Assembly (NCBI RefSeq): GCF_900115565.1
Contig: NZ_FOWW01000001.1
Coordinates: forward strand, 377,731 to 441,730
Reading direction: 5' to 3'
Length of the DNA: 64,000 bases
Source of the DNA: Amycolatopsis arida
GTDB lineage: Bacteria > Actinomycetota > Actinomycetes > Mycobacteriales > Pseudonocardiaceae
Shown here in pieces: positions 33,672 to 42,276 of the stretch. The notes beneath the pieces were generated by a model that did not search any database, was not told where the DNA came from, and saw only the letters and a list, made by a program, of their open reading frames with translations. Position 1 is the first letter of the stretch, and each line of letters begins with the position of its first letter. The translations under genes and the position numbers were made by a program.

Positions 33672-34826
33672 TCAGGCGGATGCCAGCGCCAGCGGCACCA
33701 GCTGCTCGGCGCGGGTGAGCGAGCCGTGCTGGCCGACCAGCGACGACTCGACCGGCTCGGCGAGCCCGCGCAGCACGCCGAACCGGCCCCGGGCGGCCGC
33801 CACGATCTCGCCGATCCGCGGCCGCACGTGGTCGGCCACCCGCGGGCCGAACCAGCCGGCGGCGATCGCCTCCTCCCGCGGCAGCACCCACGCCCGGTCA
33901 CCGAGCACGGCCCGCCACGTGGCGAGCACGTCGGCGGCCGCACCCTTCTCGGGGTAGACGTGCCGGGCCCGCACCTCCCCGGCCAGCGCCCGCACGCCGG
34001 CGATCAGCTCCGGGGTGTCGTCGATGTCCACGACGGACTCGTCGAGGGCGACCATGCCGTGGTCGGCGACCACGGCGAGCAGAGCTCCGGCCGGCAGTCC
34101 GTCCACAAGGGACTCCACCAGTCGGTCGACCTGGCGCAGTTGCAGCCGCCACGCCGGCGAGCCGGGGCCGTGCAGGTGACCGAGCATGTCCAGGTCGCCG
34201 TGGTAGGCCCAGCAGAAGCTGTTCGGCTCGGCGAGCGCGGCGAGGGCGCCCGCGGCAAGGTCACCGAGCGCGTGCACGCCCACGTACCGGCCACCGCGCA
34301 GCACCGCGCGGGTCAGCGGGGTGTCGGCGAACCGGGCGGCGGACACCACGCTGACGGCCAGCCCGGCGGCCTCGGCCCGGCTGAACGTGGTCGGCAGTGG
34401 TTGCACCCGCTCGGGTGGCGCCGCGCCGCGCAGATCCTCCCCGCCCGGCTGCGCGCACCAGGTCAACGCGTTGAGCACGCCCGCGCCCGGAACCTCAAAC
34501 GAGTACCCGACCATCCCGTGCTCGCCGGCGGGCACGCCGGTGCCGATTGCGGACAGCCCGGCGGCCGTGGTGGACGGGTAACCGACCTTCAGCGGCCGGC
34601 GGTGCAGCGCGCTCAGCACGGGCGCGTCGGCGGCGTACTCGTCGAGCAGGTCCCAGCCGAGGCCGTCGACCAGCAGCACGCAGCCACGGGTGGCCTCGGG
34701 CAGGTCGAGGGTGTCGACGAACGTCGGCACCCCGAGCGTGGCCAGCAGGGACGGCACGACCTGGGCCAGGTGGGGCACTCGGTCGTCGAGCACGGGATCG
34801 GCGAGATCGGTGGGAGTCACGGCCAC
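33672..34826 (-). CDS. Alkaline phosphatase-superfamily phosphodiesterase
   Basis: 384 residues, nucleotide pyrophosphatase/phosphodiesterase branch: metal-binding LLVDGLGWDLL near residue 55, nucleophile Thr in VGYPSTTAAGLSAIGTG, GDLDMLGHLHGPGS and the later VVADHGMVALD metal ligands. It should hydrolyse a phosphodiester or nucleotide; exact substrate unknown. The GTG at 34826 with GAGAAG upstream is preferred to the longer reading. No signal peptide is seen, so it is probably cytoplasmic. Confidence 0.87.
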   Translation of the reverse strand: MAVTPTDLADPVLDDRVPHLAQVVPSLLATLGVPTFVDTLDLPEATRGCVLLVDGLGWDLLDEYAADAPVLSALHRRPLKVGYPSTTAAGLSAIGTGVPAGEHGMVGYSFEVPGAGVLNALTWCAQPGGEDLRGAAPPERVQPLPTTFSRAEAAGLAVSVVSAARFADTPLTRAVLRGGRYVGVHALGDLAAGALAALAEPNSFCWAYHGDLDMLGHLHGPGSPAWRLQLRQVDRLVESLVDGLPAGALLAVVADHGMVALDESVVDIDDTPELIAGVRALAGEVRARHVYPEKGAAADVLATWRAVLGDRAWVLPREEAIAAGWFGPRVADHVRPRIGEIVAAARGRFGVLRGLAEPVESSLVGQHGSLTRAEQLVPLALASA

Positions 34827-34866
34827 GAGCTTCTCACCCCGAACGGGTGGCCGGGATAATCGCCCC

Positions 34867-35079
34867 ATGCCGACCTACGCCTACCGCTGCCGCGAGTGCA
34901 CCACGACCTTCGAGTTGAACCGCCCGATGAGCGAGTCGAGCGCGCCCGCGACGTGCCCGGACGGCCACCGCGACACGGTCAAGCTGCTGACCACCGTCGC
35001 GCTGACCGGCACGACCAGCGGTGGCGGCGCGGCACCCGCTGGCGGCGGCTGCTGCGGCGGAGGCTGCTGCGGCGGCTGA
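34867..35079 (+). CDS. FmdB-family zinc-ribbon protein
   Basis: 70 residues: FmdB regulatory domain (MPTYAYRCRECTTTFEL, with the second Cys at CPDGH) and a Gly/Cys-rich tail GGGCCGGGCCGG that may bind metal. FmdB-type proteins were first linked to formamidase regulation; most are unassigned. Confidence 0.88.
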   Translation: MPTYAYRCRECTTTFELNRPMSESSAPATCPDGHRDTVKLLTTVALTGTTSGGGAAPAGGGCCGGGCCGG

Positions 35080-35104
35080 CCCCGCGTCCTTGCCCGCCGC
35101 GACC

Positions 35105-35788
35105 TCAGCTGACCGCCGCCGGGGTCCGGCCTCCCCCGCGGATCAACGCGGCCCCATACGCCACCAGCCAGACCACCCACAGCAGCCAGCCGACGAGGCC
35201 GAGCAGCCCGAAGGGCCCGCCGTGGTCCATGACCACCGGGGCGAGGGTGGCCGAGCCGAACAGCAGCGCGGCGGCCACCAGTCCCACAATGCCGTGCCAC
35301 GGGTGGAGAAGACCGGCCCGGCGCCCGCTGACCGACAAACCGACGAGGGCGAGGGCCAGGAAGGTGCCGTTGAGGGTGAACAGCGCCTCGTGCAACGCCC
35401 AGAGCCCGGTGGCAGCGTCCGCGGGGGCGGCCGCGAGGGCGAGCCGGATCGCGACGACCCCGGCGAAGGCGGCGTTCTGCAGGGCCACGCCGGCGAACCC
35501 GACCAGCGACCAGGCCTCGCCTCGGTCCCGCTCGGATCGGCGCGCGGCGGCGACCGCGGCGGCGCCGAAGAGGGTGGCCAGCACCCAGGCGAGCGGGGTG
35601 AGCGCGGACGACACGGCGACGACGTCGCCCCGCGTGCCGAAGAAGGTGATGACCTGGCCGAGGTCAGCACCGGTGGGTGGCAGGCCGGCGGGCACCGCGA
35701 CCACGTTGGCGAGGACGATCACGAGGGCGAAGCCGACCGCGGCGAGTCCACCCAGCTGGCCGAATCCAGCATTCATTTTACGCAACAT
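35105..35788 (-). CDS. Multi-pass membrane protein (DUF4386-like)
   Basis: 227 residues with about six transmembrane helices (FALVIVLANVVAV, PLAWVLATLFGAAAVA, NAAFAGVVAIRLAL, FLALALVGLSV, IVGLVAAALLFG, LVGWLLWVVWLVAYGAAL). Resembles DUF4386-type proteins; function unknown. The ATG at 35788 overlaps a palindrome; ATG at 35776 may be the true, leaderless start. Divergent from a TetR gene, which probably represses it. Confidence 0.8.
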   Translation of the reverse strand: MLRKMNAGFGQLGGLAAVGFALVIVLANVVAVPAGLPPTGADLGQVITFFGTRGDVVAVSSALTPLAWVLATLFGAAAVAAARRSERDRGEAWSLVGFAGVALQNAAFAGVVAIRLALAAAPADAATGLWALHEALFTLNGTFLALALVGLSVSGRRAGLLHPWHGIVGLVAAALLFGSATLAPVVMDHGGPFGLLGLVGWLLWVVWLVAYGAALIRGGGRTPAAVS

Positions 35789-35800
35789 ATATTCAATATA
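35788..35800. promoter_or_regulatory. AT-rich palindrome, candidate TetR operator
   Basis: TATATTCAATATA, a perfect 6-bp inverted repeat with a one-base centre in the 52-base gap between the divergent membrane-protein and TetR genes. It stands out in high-GC DNA and probably overlaps the -10 region of the membrane-protein promoter. Confidence 0.55.
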
Positions 35801-35840
35801 GTGATGGCGAACATGGAGAAGACCGAAGGGTGGGGAGCCG

Positions 35841-36467
35841 ATGAGCGCGAAGGACGGCCGGCGGCGCTACGACTCGTTGCGCCGGGCCGCGCAGGCGCGC
35901 GAGACGCGCGCCGAGATCGCACGCGCCGCCCGGAGGTGCTTCGTCGAGCGGGGGTGGGCGGCGACGACCGTGCGCGACGTGGCACGCGAGGCCGGCGTCT
36001 CGGTGCCGACGGTGTACTCCGCCTACGCCAACAAGGCCGGGCTCGCCATGGCGCTGGCCGACGCGGCGGACCTGGCCGCCGACGTGCCACGGATGGTCGC
36101 CGACCTGGAGGACGCGGCGGATGACCCGGCGCGGCAGCTCGCGGCGATGGCGGCCTACGACCGACGGTTGTTCGAGCGGGAGGGTGACGTCATCGCGCTG
36201 GTGCGCGAGGCGGGCCGCACCGAGCCCGAGTTGGCGACGACCTACGCCGACGCCCGCCGCCGCGCCGACGAGACCAGGGTGCGGGTGTTCACCGCCTGGC
36301 CCACCGAGGCGTTCCGCTCCGGGGTTGACGTCGAGTCCGCGGTGGACATCTACGCCGGACTGTGCAACATCGACGTCTACACCACCCTCACCGTCGAGCG
36401 CGGCTGGTCGGCCGACCGGGTCGAGCGATGGTGGAGCGGGGTGTTGCGTCGCGAGCTCCTCGCCTGA
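35841..36467 (+). CDS. TetR-family repressor
   Basis: 208 residues. N-terminal TetR HTH (ETRAEIARAARRCFVERGWAATTVRDVAREAGVSVPTVYSAYANKAGL) and a helical ligand-binding C-terminus. ATG behind GGGTGGGGAG. Probably controls the divergent membrane protein through the palindrome at 35788-35800. Confidence 0.92.
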   Translation: MSAKDGRRRYDSLRRAAQARETRAEIARAARRCFVERGWAATTVRDVAREAGVSVPTVYSAYANKAGLAMALADAADLAADVPRMVADLEDAADDPARQLAAMAAYDRRLFEREGDVIALVREAGRTEPELATTYADARRRADETRVRVFTAWPTEAFRSGVDVESAVDIYAGLCNIDVYTTLTVERGWSADRVERWWSGVLRRELLA

Positions 36468-36487
36468 GGCGGTGCGTACTCGGCAGC

Positions 36488-36523
36488 AGGTTGTCCCCAT
36501 CCCCCACTAGTGATCCACGGATG
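36488..36523 (+). repeat. Decayed copy D of the DnaA-box element
   Basis: GGTTGTCCCCATCCCCCACTAGTGATCCACGGATG aligns with the first 36 bases of copy B with several changes, including one in the DnaA box. The GC-rich second half is absent. Confidence 0.55.
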
Positions 36524-36550
36524 CGGGAGCCAAGCCACGACGCGGCAGCC

Positions 36551-37528
36551 CTACTCGGGCCGCGCCGGCAGCGCCGGCCAGATTCGCTCGGCGAGTGCCC
36601 TGGCCGCCGCGCAGGCATCGCCGCCGGCGGGCCGCACTTCGACCCTCGCGAACTCCCGGTCGTACGGCTTGGTCGCCGAGAAGTGGACGTGTGGGGTCTC
36701 GACCAGGCAGGAACCACCGTCGAGCGGGGTCACCCGGGAGGGGCGCCCGCCGATGGTCTCGGCGAACTCGTCCGCATCGCCCAGTTCCTGGATCGCGAAC
36801 TCGAGGAACGCGGCCGGCCCTGGCTCGTCCCATCGGCTGCCCCACCCGCACAGGTGGCCGGTCGGCTCGGGGCTCACCGGCGCCGCCCCGCCGAGCGCCG
36901 CCTCGACCTCCGCTTCCGGCACGAGCACGCACGCGTCGAGCCGGCCGAGGGACTCCTCGCGAAAGGTCAACCGCCCTACCCGCCTGGTGGTCAGCCACGA
37001 CCGGACCCCGTCGATCGTCGCGTCGGCGAGCCGGCACAGCGCGGCGGACGGCACGACGGGATAGCCCTCCGGGTACGTCGCGTGCACCTGCAGGCTCACT
37101 CCGTCCGAGAACTCCAGGAAGCGATAACAGACGCCGGGTTCGAGACCGTCGAAGCGCTCGACCTTCCAACCGTGCGGCAGGGAGACCGTCTCGTCCGGTG
37201 GCTGGCCGAGCACGCTGGTCGGCGCTTCGGAGAGATGCCCGATGCCCAGCAGGACCCGGCCCTCCGCCGCGGTGACCTCCGCCATGCAGGCGGCGAAGTC
37301 CGGCCGCACCCGCTCCAACCGCACGTCACCGAGCGCGCCGAGGTCGAGCAGGGTGCAGTAGTCGACGGTGGCGAGGTCGCCGAGCACGGCCTTCGACGTG
37401 AGCGGGCGGGCCAGCCGCTCCACCTCCTGCGCGTTCGGCACGGCCTTCCCCGGCTCCACCACCGCACACCCCGCCAGCAGCACGGCGCCCACCAGTGCGC
37501 AGAGCGCCGCGCGCCCGATCCGTCCCAT
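36551..37528 (-). CDS. DUF3558-like secreted lipoprotein
   Basis: 325 residues. Type II signal peptide MGRIGRAALCALVGAVLLAGC with lipobox LAGC, so Cys21 is the lipid anchor. The mature part has paired Cys regions (DYCTLL..., ACMAEV, VCYRFLEF, ALCRLAD, ACVLVP, HLCGWG, SCLVETPH, DACAAA), fitting two related halves of the DUF3558-like fold. Function unknown; such lipoproteins are abundant in Pseudonocardiaceae. Tandem with a paralogue upstream whose signal region is nearly identical in DNA. Confidence 0.82.
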   Translation of the reverse strand: MGRIGRAALCALVGAVLLAGCAVVEPGKAVPNAQEVERLARPLTSKAVLGDLATVDYCTLLDLGALGDVRLERVRPDFAACMAEVTAAEGRVLLGIGHLSEAPTSVLGQPPDETVSLPHGWKVERFDGLEPGVCYRFLEFSDGVSLQVHATYPEGYPVVPSAALCRLADATIDGVRSWLTTRRVGRLTFREESLGRLDACVLVPEAEVEAALGGAAPVSPEPTGHLCGWGSRWDEPGPAAFLEFAIQELGDADEFAETIGGRPSRVTPLDGGSCLVETPHVHFSATKPYDREFARVEVRPAGGDACAAARALAERIWPALPARPE

Positions 37529-37567
37529 GCGCGGTGTATCCGGCTGATCCACGACGCCGTTACCGGG

Positions 37568-38545
37568 CTACGCCGCCGGCAGCGCCGCCCACACCCGCTC
37601 GGCGAGCGCCCTGGCCGCCGCGCAGGCATCACCCTCGGCCGGCCGCGCCTCGACGCCGACGACCTCCACCTCGCCGGGGACGTCCGGGTCGAAGTCGATG
37701 TGCGGGGTCTCCACCAGGCACGTGTCGTCGGCCGGGAGCACCGCCGCCGCCCGGCCGGCGACGGTCTCCGGGAACTCATCCTCGCGCTCCTCCGACTCGA
37801 CCACCCGGACCGTGAACGCCACCAACGCGGCCGGCCCCGGCAGATCCCACCGCCCCCACAGGCAGGAATGGCCGGTAGGCGTGGGCCGAGCCGGGGCGGG
37901 GCCGCCGACCGCGGCCTCGACCTCCGGCTGCGGCACGAGCGCGCACGCGTCGAGGTGGCCGAGCGAGCCCTCCCGGAGCGGCAGCCGGGTGGGCGGCTTC
38001 TCGACCAACCATGCGCGGGCCGCCCCCACGGCGACCTCGGCGACCCGGCACAGCGCGGCGACCGGAACGTCGGGGTCGACGTCGGTGCGCGTGACCTCGA
38101 CCTGCAGGCTGATCCCGTCGGGGAACACCAGGAACCGGTAGCACGCCTCCGGGTCCAGGTCGGCGTAGCGCTCCATCCGCCAGCCGTGCGGCTGCGCGAC
38201 CGTCCCGTCCGGCTCGCCGAGCACGCTCGTGGACACCTCCGCCAGGTCACCGACGCGGAGCACCACCCGCCCCTCCTCGGCGACCACTCCGAACTCGCAC
38301 CAGCCGAAGCTCTCCTGGGTCCACCTGACCGTCCCGCCGGTGGCTTCCATGACCGCGAGGTCGAGCGTGGTGCAGTAGTCGATGGTGGCGAGCTCCCCCA
38401 GCACGTCGCGCGCGGTCAGCGGCTCGGCGAGCCGCTCCATCTCCCGTGCGTCGGGCACCGCCGTGCCCCGCTCCACCACCGCACACCCCGCCAGCAGCAC
38501 GGCGCCCACCAGTGCGCAGAGCGCCACGCGCCCGATCCGTCCCAT
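37568..38545 (-). CDS. DUF3558-like secreted lipoprotein, tandem paralogue
   Basis: 325 residues, same length as the copy at 36551-37528. Signal peptide MGRIGRVALCALVGAVLLAGC. The mature halves are more diverged than the first ~75 bases, which are almost base-for-base identical. Six of the Cys sites are shared. Function unknown; surface-anchored. Confidence 0.82.
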   Translation of the reverse strand: MGRIGRVALCALVGAVLLAGCAVVERGTAVPDAREMERLAEPLTARDVLGELATIDYCTTLDLAVMEATGGTVRWTQESFGWCEFGVVAEEGRVVLRVGDLAEVSTSVLGEPDGTVAQPHGWRMERYADLDPEACYRFLVFPDGISLQVEVTRTDVDPDVPVAALCRVAEVAVGAARAWLVEKPPTRLPLREGSLGHLDACALVPQPEVEAAVGGPAPARPTPTGHSCLWGRWDLPGPAALVAFTVRVVESEEREDEFPETVAGRAAAVLPADDTCLVETPHIDFDPDVPGEVEVVGVEARPAEGDACAAARALAERVWAALPAA

Positions 38546-38575
38546 GCGCCGTGTATCACCCGGTGGGGTAAGTCG

Positions 38576-39241
38576 TTACTCGTCGAAGTCGCGCTCCACC
38601 AGGCCGCGGATCCGTTCCAGCGCCTCGTCCGCGCGCTTGCCACTGGCCCTGACCTCGATCGTGTCGCCCTGCCGGGCGCCGAGGGACATCAACGCCAGCA
38701 CGCTGTGCCCGTCGGCCTCCTCGTCGCCCAGCCGCACCCGGACGTCCGCCTCGATGCCGGCGATGCCGCGGGCCAGCAGCGCCGCCGGCCGCGCGTGCAG
38801 GCCCACGTCGTTGCGCAGGGTCAGCCGCAGCGTGCTGGCCCCGGCATCGGCCTCCGGCCGGTCCAGGTCGACCGGCGCCGCCGCGCCCGCGGCGGCCTCG
38901 GCCACGGCCGCCATGTCGGCCCCGCCCTGCGCGGCGACCGCGGCCGCCACCGCGCCCTCCACCAGTGGCGCGTCGGCGACCATCGCCGCCGACTCCAGCG
39001 TCTCCACCACCATCTCCGCCGTCAGCTGCGCGCTGCCGAGGTCGTAGAGCAGGACCACGCCGTCGCCGGTGTCGGCCGCCCGCACGGCGTCGACCACCGA
39101 ATCGTGGTCGGTGCCGATCCCGCCGCCCGGCAACCCGCCGGCCGGCCGCACGGTCACGTCCGGCGCCATCTGCGCGGCCAGCTCGGCCACCCCCTCGGCC
39201 AGCTTGGCGCTGTGCGAGACCAGCACGAGCCCCACGCTCAT
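38576..39241 (-). CDS. dhaM: DhaM: EIIA-like and HPr domains for dihydroxyacetone kinase
   Basis: 221 residues. N-terminal EIIA-Man-like domain with active His10 (VLVSHS), and a C-terminal HPr-like domain with His149 (NDVGLHARPAA). No EI domain is attached, so phosphate must come from the general PTS enzyme I/HPr. It phosphorylates ADP bound to DhaL. Overlaps dhaL by 4 bases. Confidence 0.92.
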   Translation of the reverse strand: MSVGLVLVSHSAKLAEGVAELAAQMAPDVTVRPAGGLPGGGIGTDHDSVVDAVRAADTGDGVVLLYDLGSAQLTAEMVVETLESAAMVADAPLVEGAVAAAVAAQGGADMAAVAEAAAGAAAPVDLDRPEADAGASTLRLTLRNDVGLHARPAALLARGIAGIEADVRVRLGDEEADGHSVLALMSLGARQGDTIEVRASGKRADEALERIRGLVERDFDE

Positions 39242-39867
39242 CGGGCCGCCTCCGCGAACGCGCGCAGCAGCAGCGCCGACGAGCGGGCACCCGGGTCCAG
39301 GTGCCCCACGCCGCGCTCCCCGAGATAGGACGCCCTTCCCTTGCGCGCCACCATGTCCACGGTGGACTGTGCGCCGCCGTCGGCGGCCGCGGCGGCCGAG
39401 GTCAGCACCACCGCGACGTCGTCCCCGTCCCGTGCGGAGTCCGCGGCGGCCTTCGCGGCGGGCTCCAGCGCGTCGATCATCGTGGCGTCGCCCACCTCCG
39501 CCTTGCCGCGCGCCCGCACACCGTCGACCGCCGCGCGCAACGCCTCGGCCACCCCGGCACCGTCCATGGTGGCCCGGTCGCCGAGCGCGGTGGCCGCGCG
39601 GAGGAACGCCGTGCCGTACAGCGGCCCAGCCGCGCCGCCGACCTTGGAGATGAGTGTGGTGGCGGCCAGCTTCAGCACCGCGCCCGGCGTCTCCGGCACA
39701 GCCTGGTCCAGAGTGGACACGACGGCGGTGAAGCCGCGGTGCAGGTTCTCCCCGTGGTCACCGTCGCCGATCGCCCGGTCCAGCTCCACCAGCTCGACGC
39801 GGTGCTCGGCGACCTTCTCGGCCGCGGTCCGCAGCGCGGCCGCGACATCCTTCGCGGTGCAGGCCAT
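39238..39867 (-). CDS. dhaL: DhaL: ADP-binding subunit of dihydroxyacetone kinase
   Basis: 209 residues with the nucleotide-binding motifs GDGDHGENLHRG, GGAAGPLYGTAFL and KGRASYLGERGVGHLDPGA. DhaL holds ADP/ATP permanently and passes phosphate from DhaM to dihydroxyacetone on DhaK. It starts 1 base after dhaK ends and overlaps dhaM by 4 bases. Confidence 0.94.
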   Translation of the reverse strand: MACTAKDVAAALRTAAEKVAEHRVELVELDRAIGDGDHGENLHRGFTAVVSTLDQAVPETPGAVLKLAATTLISKVGGAAGPLYGTAFLRAATALGDRATMDGAGVAEALRAAVDGVRARGKAEVGDATMIDALEPAAKAAADSARDGDDVAVVLTSAAAAADGGAQSTVDMVARKGRASYLGERGVGHLDPGARSSALLLRAFAEAAR

Positions 39868-39868
39868 G

Positions 39869-40870
39869 TCACACCCCCCAACGCAACGCGGCCGTGTGGA
39901 CCGGATCGTCCCACAGCCTGGTCAGCTCGTCGTCCAGCTTCAGCAGCGTGATGCTGATGCCCTGCATCTCCAGGCTGGTGATGTAGGGCCCGACCAGCCG
40001 CCGACGCACGCCGATGCCGCGCTCGGCGAGCCGTCGCTCGGCGATGCCGTGCGCCAGGTAGAGCTCGAGCATCGGCGTGCCGCCCATCGAGTTGGTGAAC
40101 AGCAGCACGTCGTCGCCGCGCTCGAACGGCAGGTCCTCGACCACCGCCGCGACCAGCCGCTCGACCAGCGCGTCGGCCGGCTCGGCGGTCATCCGCTCCC
40201 GGCCGGGCTCGCCGTGGATGCCGATGCCGAACTCGATCTCGTCCGGGCCGAGCGCGAAGCTGGGCTCACCGACGTGCGGCACGGTGGGCGCGGTGAGCGC
40301 CACGCCGATCGACCGCACCTGCCCGACCACCCTGCGGGCCAACGACTCCAGCTCGTCGAGCGAGTCCCCGCGCTCGGCCGCGGCGCCGACCAGCTTCTCC
40401 AGCAGCACGGTCCCACCCACGCCGCGCCGGCCCGCGGTGAACGTCGAGTCGGCCACCGCCACGTCGTCGTCGATCACCACGCTGCGCACGTCCCGCCCTT
40501 CAGCCGCGGCGAGCTCGGCCGCGGTCTCGAAGTTGAGCACGTCGCCGGTGTAGTTCTTCACGATCAGCAGTGCGCCCTTGTCACCGGTGACCGCCTGGAT
40601 CGCCGACTGCACGGCGTCGGGCGTGGGCGAGGTGAACACCGCCCCCGGCACCGCGGCGTCGAGCATGCCCCGGCCGACGAACCCGCCGTGCAGCGGCTCG
40701 TGCCCGGATCCGCCGCCGGAGATCACCGCCACCTTGCCGCCGACCGGCGCACCGGCGCGCAGCACGACGGCGGGCTCGTCGCGCACGTCGAGGATGTCGC
40801 CGTGCGCGGCGGCGAGGCCGCGCAGCGACTCGGCGACCACCGTCGCGGGATCGTTGATGATCTTCTTCAC
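39869..40870 (-). CDS. dhaK: DhaK: dihydroxyacetone-binding subunit
   Basis: 333 residues. GGGSGHEPLHGGFVG near residue 55 and the substrate-binding His219 in GIGIHGEPGRERM, which makes a hemiaminal bond with dihydroxyacetone. First gene of the PTS-dependent operon dhaK-dhaL-dhaM, feeding dihydroxyacetone into glycolysis as its phosphate. No dedicated regulator is next to it. Confidence 0.94.
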   Translation of the reverse strand: MKKIINDPATVVAESLRGLAAAHGDILDVRDEPAVVLRAGAPVGGKVAVISGGGSGHEPLHGGFVGRGMLDAAVPGAVFTSPTPDAVQSAIQAVTGDKGALLIVKNYTGDVLNFETAAELAAAEGRDVRSVVIDDDVAVADSTFTAGRRGVGGTVLLEKLVGAAAERGDSLDELESLARRVVGQVRSIGVALTAPTVPHVGEPSFALGPDEIEFGIGIHGEPGRERMTAEPADALVERLVAAVVEDLPFERGDDVLLFTNSMGGTPMLELYLAHGIAERRLAERGIGVRRRLVGPYITSLEMQGISITLLKLDDELTRLWDDPVHTAALRWGV

Positions 40871-40955
40871 GCGGACCTCCAGCTCGCCGACGACTGATCG
40901 CCTGCCCTTCCTACCGCCGATCGGCCGCGCGCGCCATGGCGGGCGAGGGTCGGCG

Positions 40956-41939
40956 TCAGGCGCGGGGCAGGGCGGCGCGGACGGCGTCGACCAGCGTGCG
41001 GGCCTTGCCGCAGGGATCCACGTCGTCGACCTCGGCGCCGGGCCACGAGTAGTCCACCGCCACCAGCTCGCCGAGGTCGTCCCCGGCCGGCCGGTGCTGC
41101 CAGGTGATCGTGCACTTGCCGAGGCCGGCGACGCCCCTTTCCCGGTAGCCGGTGACCCCGCCGCCGAGATCCACCGGCTCCTTGCCGTCGCCGCCCCGTG
41201 GCGGGACGCCGAGCCGGAGGTCGAGTAGCACCGCCGGCCCGGTGTCCCGCCACGAGCAACCGTGCAGGCCGCTGGCCTGGTGCTTCTCGCTCACCCCCAC
41301 GGCCGACATCACTCCGGCGTCCAGCACCGCGCACGGGTCGACGCCGAGCAGCGAACCCGGTTCGGGGGATCGCCTGGGTGGCTGGTCGCCCAGCGTGGCG
41401 ATCACCTTGTCCAGCACGGTACGTCCGGCCCGGCAGGGGTCACCGCCCTCGTAGGTCACCTGGGCGCTGATGCCGAGGTTGGGGTCGCGCGAGGTGACCG
41501 CGCTGGCGAAGCACGTCCCGTCGTCCTGCTCGCGCTCCACCAGCGGCAGCCCGGCGATGGCGGCCGTCGCGTCGCGCGCGTTGGCGACGGGATCGCCGAG
41601 CTGCAGGGAGATCCGCGCCGTCTTGCCGCCCGCGTCGCGGATCCGGGTGGCGCACCGGTCCCAGCCGGAGGGCCGCGGTTCGTCGGCCTGCCCCAGCTCC
41701 CGCAGCACGTCGGCCTCGACGAGGGCGCACGGGTCCACCAGCCGCAGGGCCTCGGTGGCCACGGCGGGGTCGGTGATCGGGCCGGTGGGAGCCCTGCCCT
41801 GGCCGCCGGCGCCGGGCTCGACGGGAACGGTGGTGCGCGGGAAGTTGGCCTTGCCGAGGTCGGGTCCGGCGCACGCGGCCAGCGCCAGTCCGAGCAGCAC
41901 GGCCGGCACGGCACGGCGAAGTCGGGCGGAGGTCAGCAC
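40956..41939 (-). CDS. DUF3558-like secreted lipoprotein, third copy
   Basis: 327 residues. Signal peptide with lipobox LALAACAG (Cys23). Two related halves, each with a DPCA start (VDPCALVEADVL and VDPCAVLDAGVM), the DUF3558 hallmark, and a GW/GCSW segment. More distant from the tandem pair. Function unknown. Confidence 0.82.
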   Translation of the reverse strand: MLTSARLRRAVPAVLLGLALAACAGPDLGKANFPRTTVPVEPGAGGQGRAPTGPITDPAVATEALRLVDPCALVEADVLRELGQADEPRPSGWDRCATRIRDAGGKTARISLQLGDPVANARDATAAIAGLPLVEREQDDGTCFASAVTSRDPNLGISAQVTYEGGDPCRAGRTVLDKVIATLGDQPPRRSPEPGSLLGVDPCAVLDAGVMSAVGVSEKHQASGLHGCSWRDTGPAVLLDLRLGVPPRGGDGKEPVDLGGGVTGYRERGVAGLGKCTITWQHRPAGDDLGELVAVDYSWPGAEVDDVDPCGKARTLVDAVRAALPRA

Positions 41940-41988
41940 GGGTGCACGGTAGCGGGATCGTCCGGCCGGGGTGCGCGGAACCCGCGGG

Positions 41989-42264
41989 TCACTCCGGGCG
42001 GTACCGCTGCTCCTGCTCGCTCTCCGGCACCGGCACCGCGATCGGGCGCAGCACCACCCAGACGACGAAGAGCCCGGCGAAGATCAGCATCCCGATGCCG
42101 GCCCAGAGGTTGATGTTCAGCCCGGCGGCCTTCGCGATGTCCTCGTCGCTGGTGAACCCGATCCCCATCACGGTGAGCACCAGGCCGTACACGCCGATCA
42201 GCAGCGCGATGACCAGGCGGATGTCGAAGGCGCCGGCCCGGCGCGTCCTGGTTTTCCTCGCCAT
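41989..42264 (-). CDS. Small two-helix membrane protein
   Basis: 91 residues: basic N-terminus, TM helix LVIALLIGVYGLVLTVMGIGF, a short loop, TM helix IGMLIFAGLFVVWVVL, acidic tail. It lies 12 bases after the symporter on the same strand, so it may be an accessory subunit of that transporter; no family function is known. Confidence 0.78.
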   Translation of the reverse strand: MARKTRTRRAGAFDIRLVIALLIGVYGLVLTVMGIGFTSDEDIAKAAGLNINLWAGIGMLIFAGLFVVWVVLRPIAVPVPESEQEQRYRPE

Positions 42265-42276
42265 TGCTCGGCCCTC

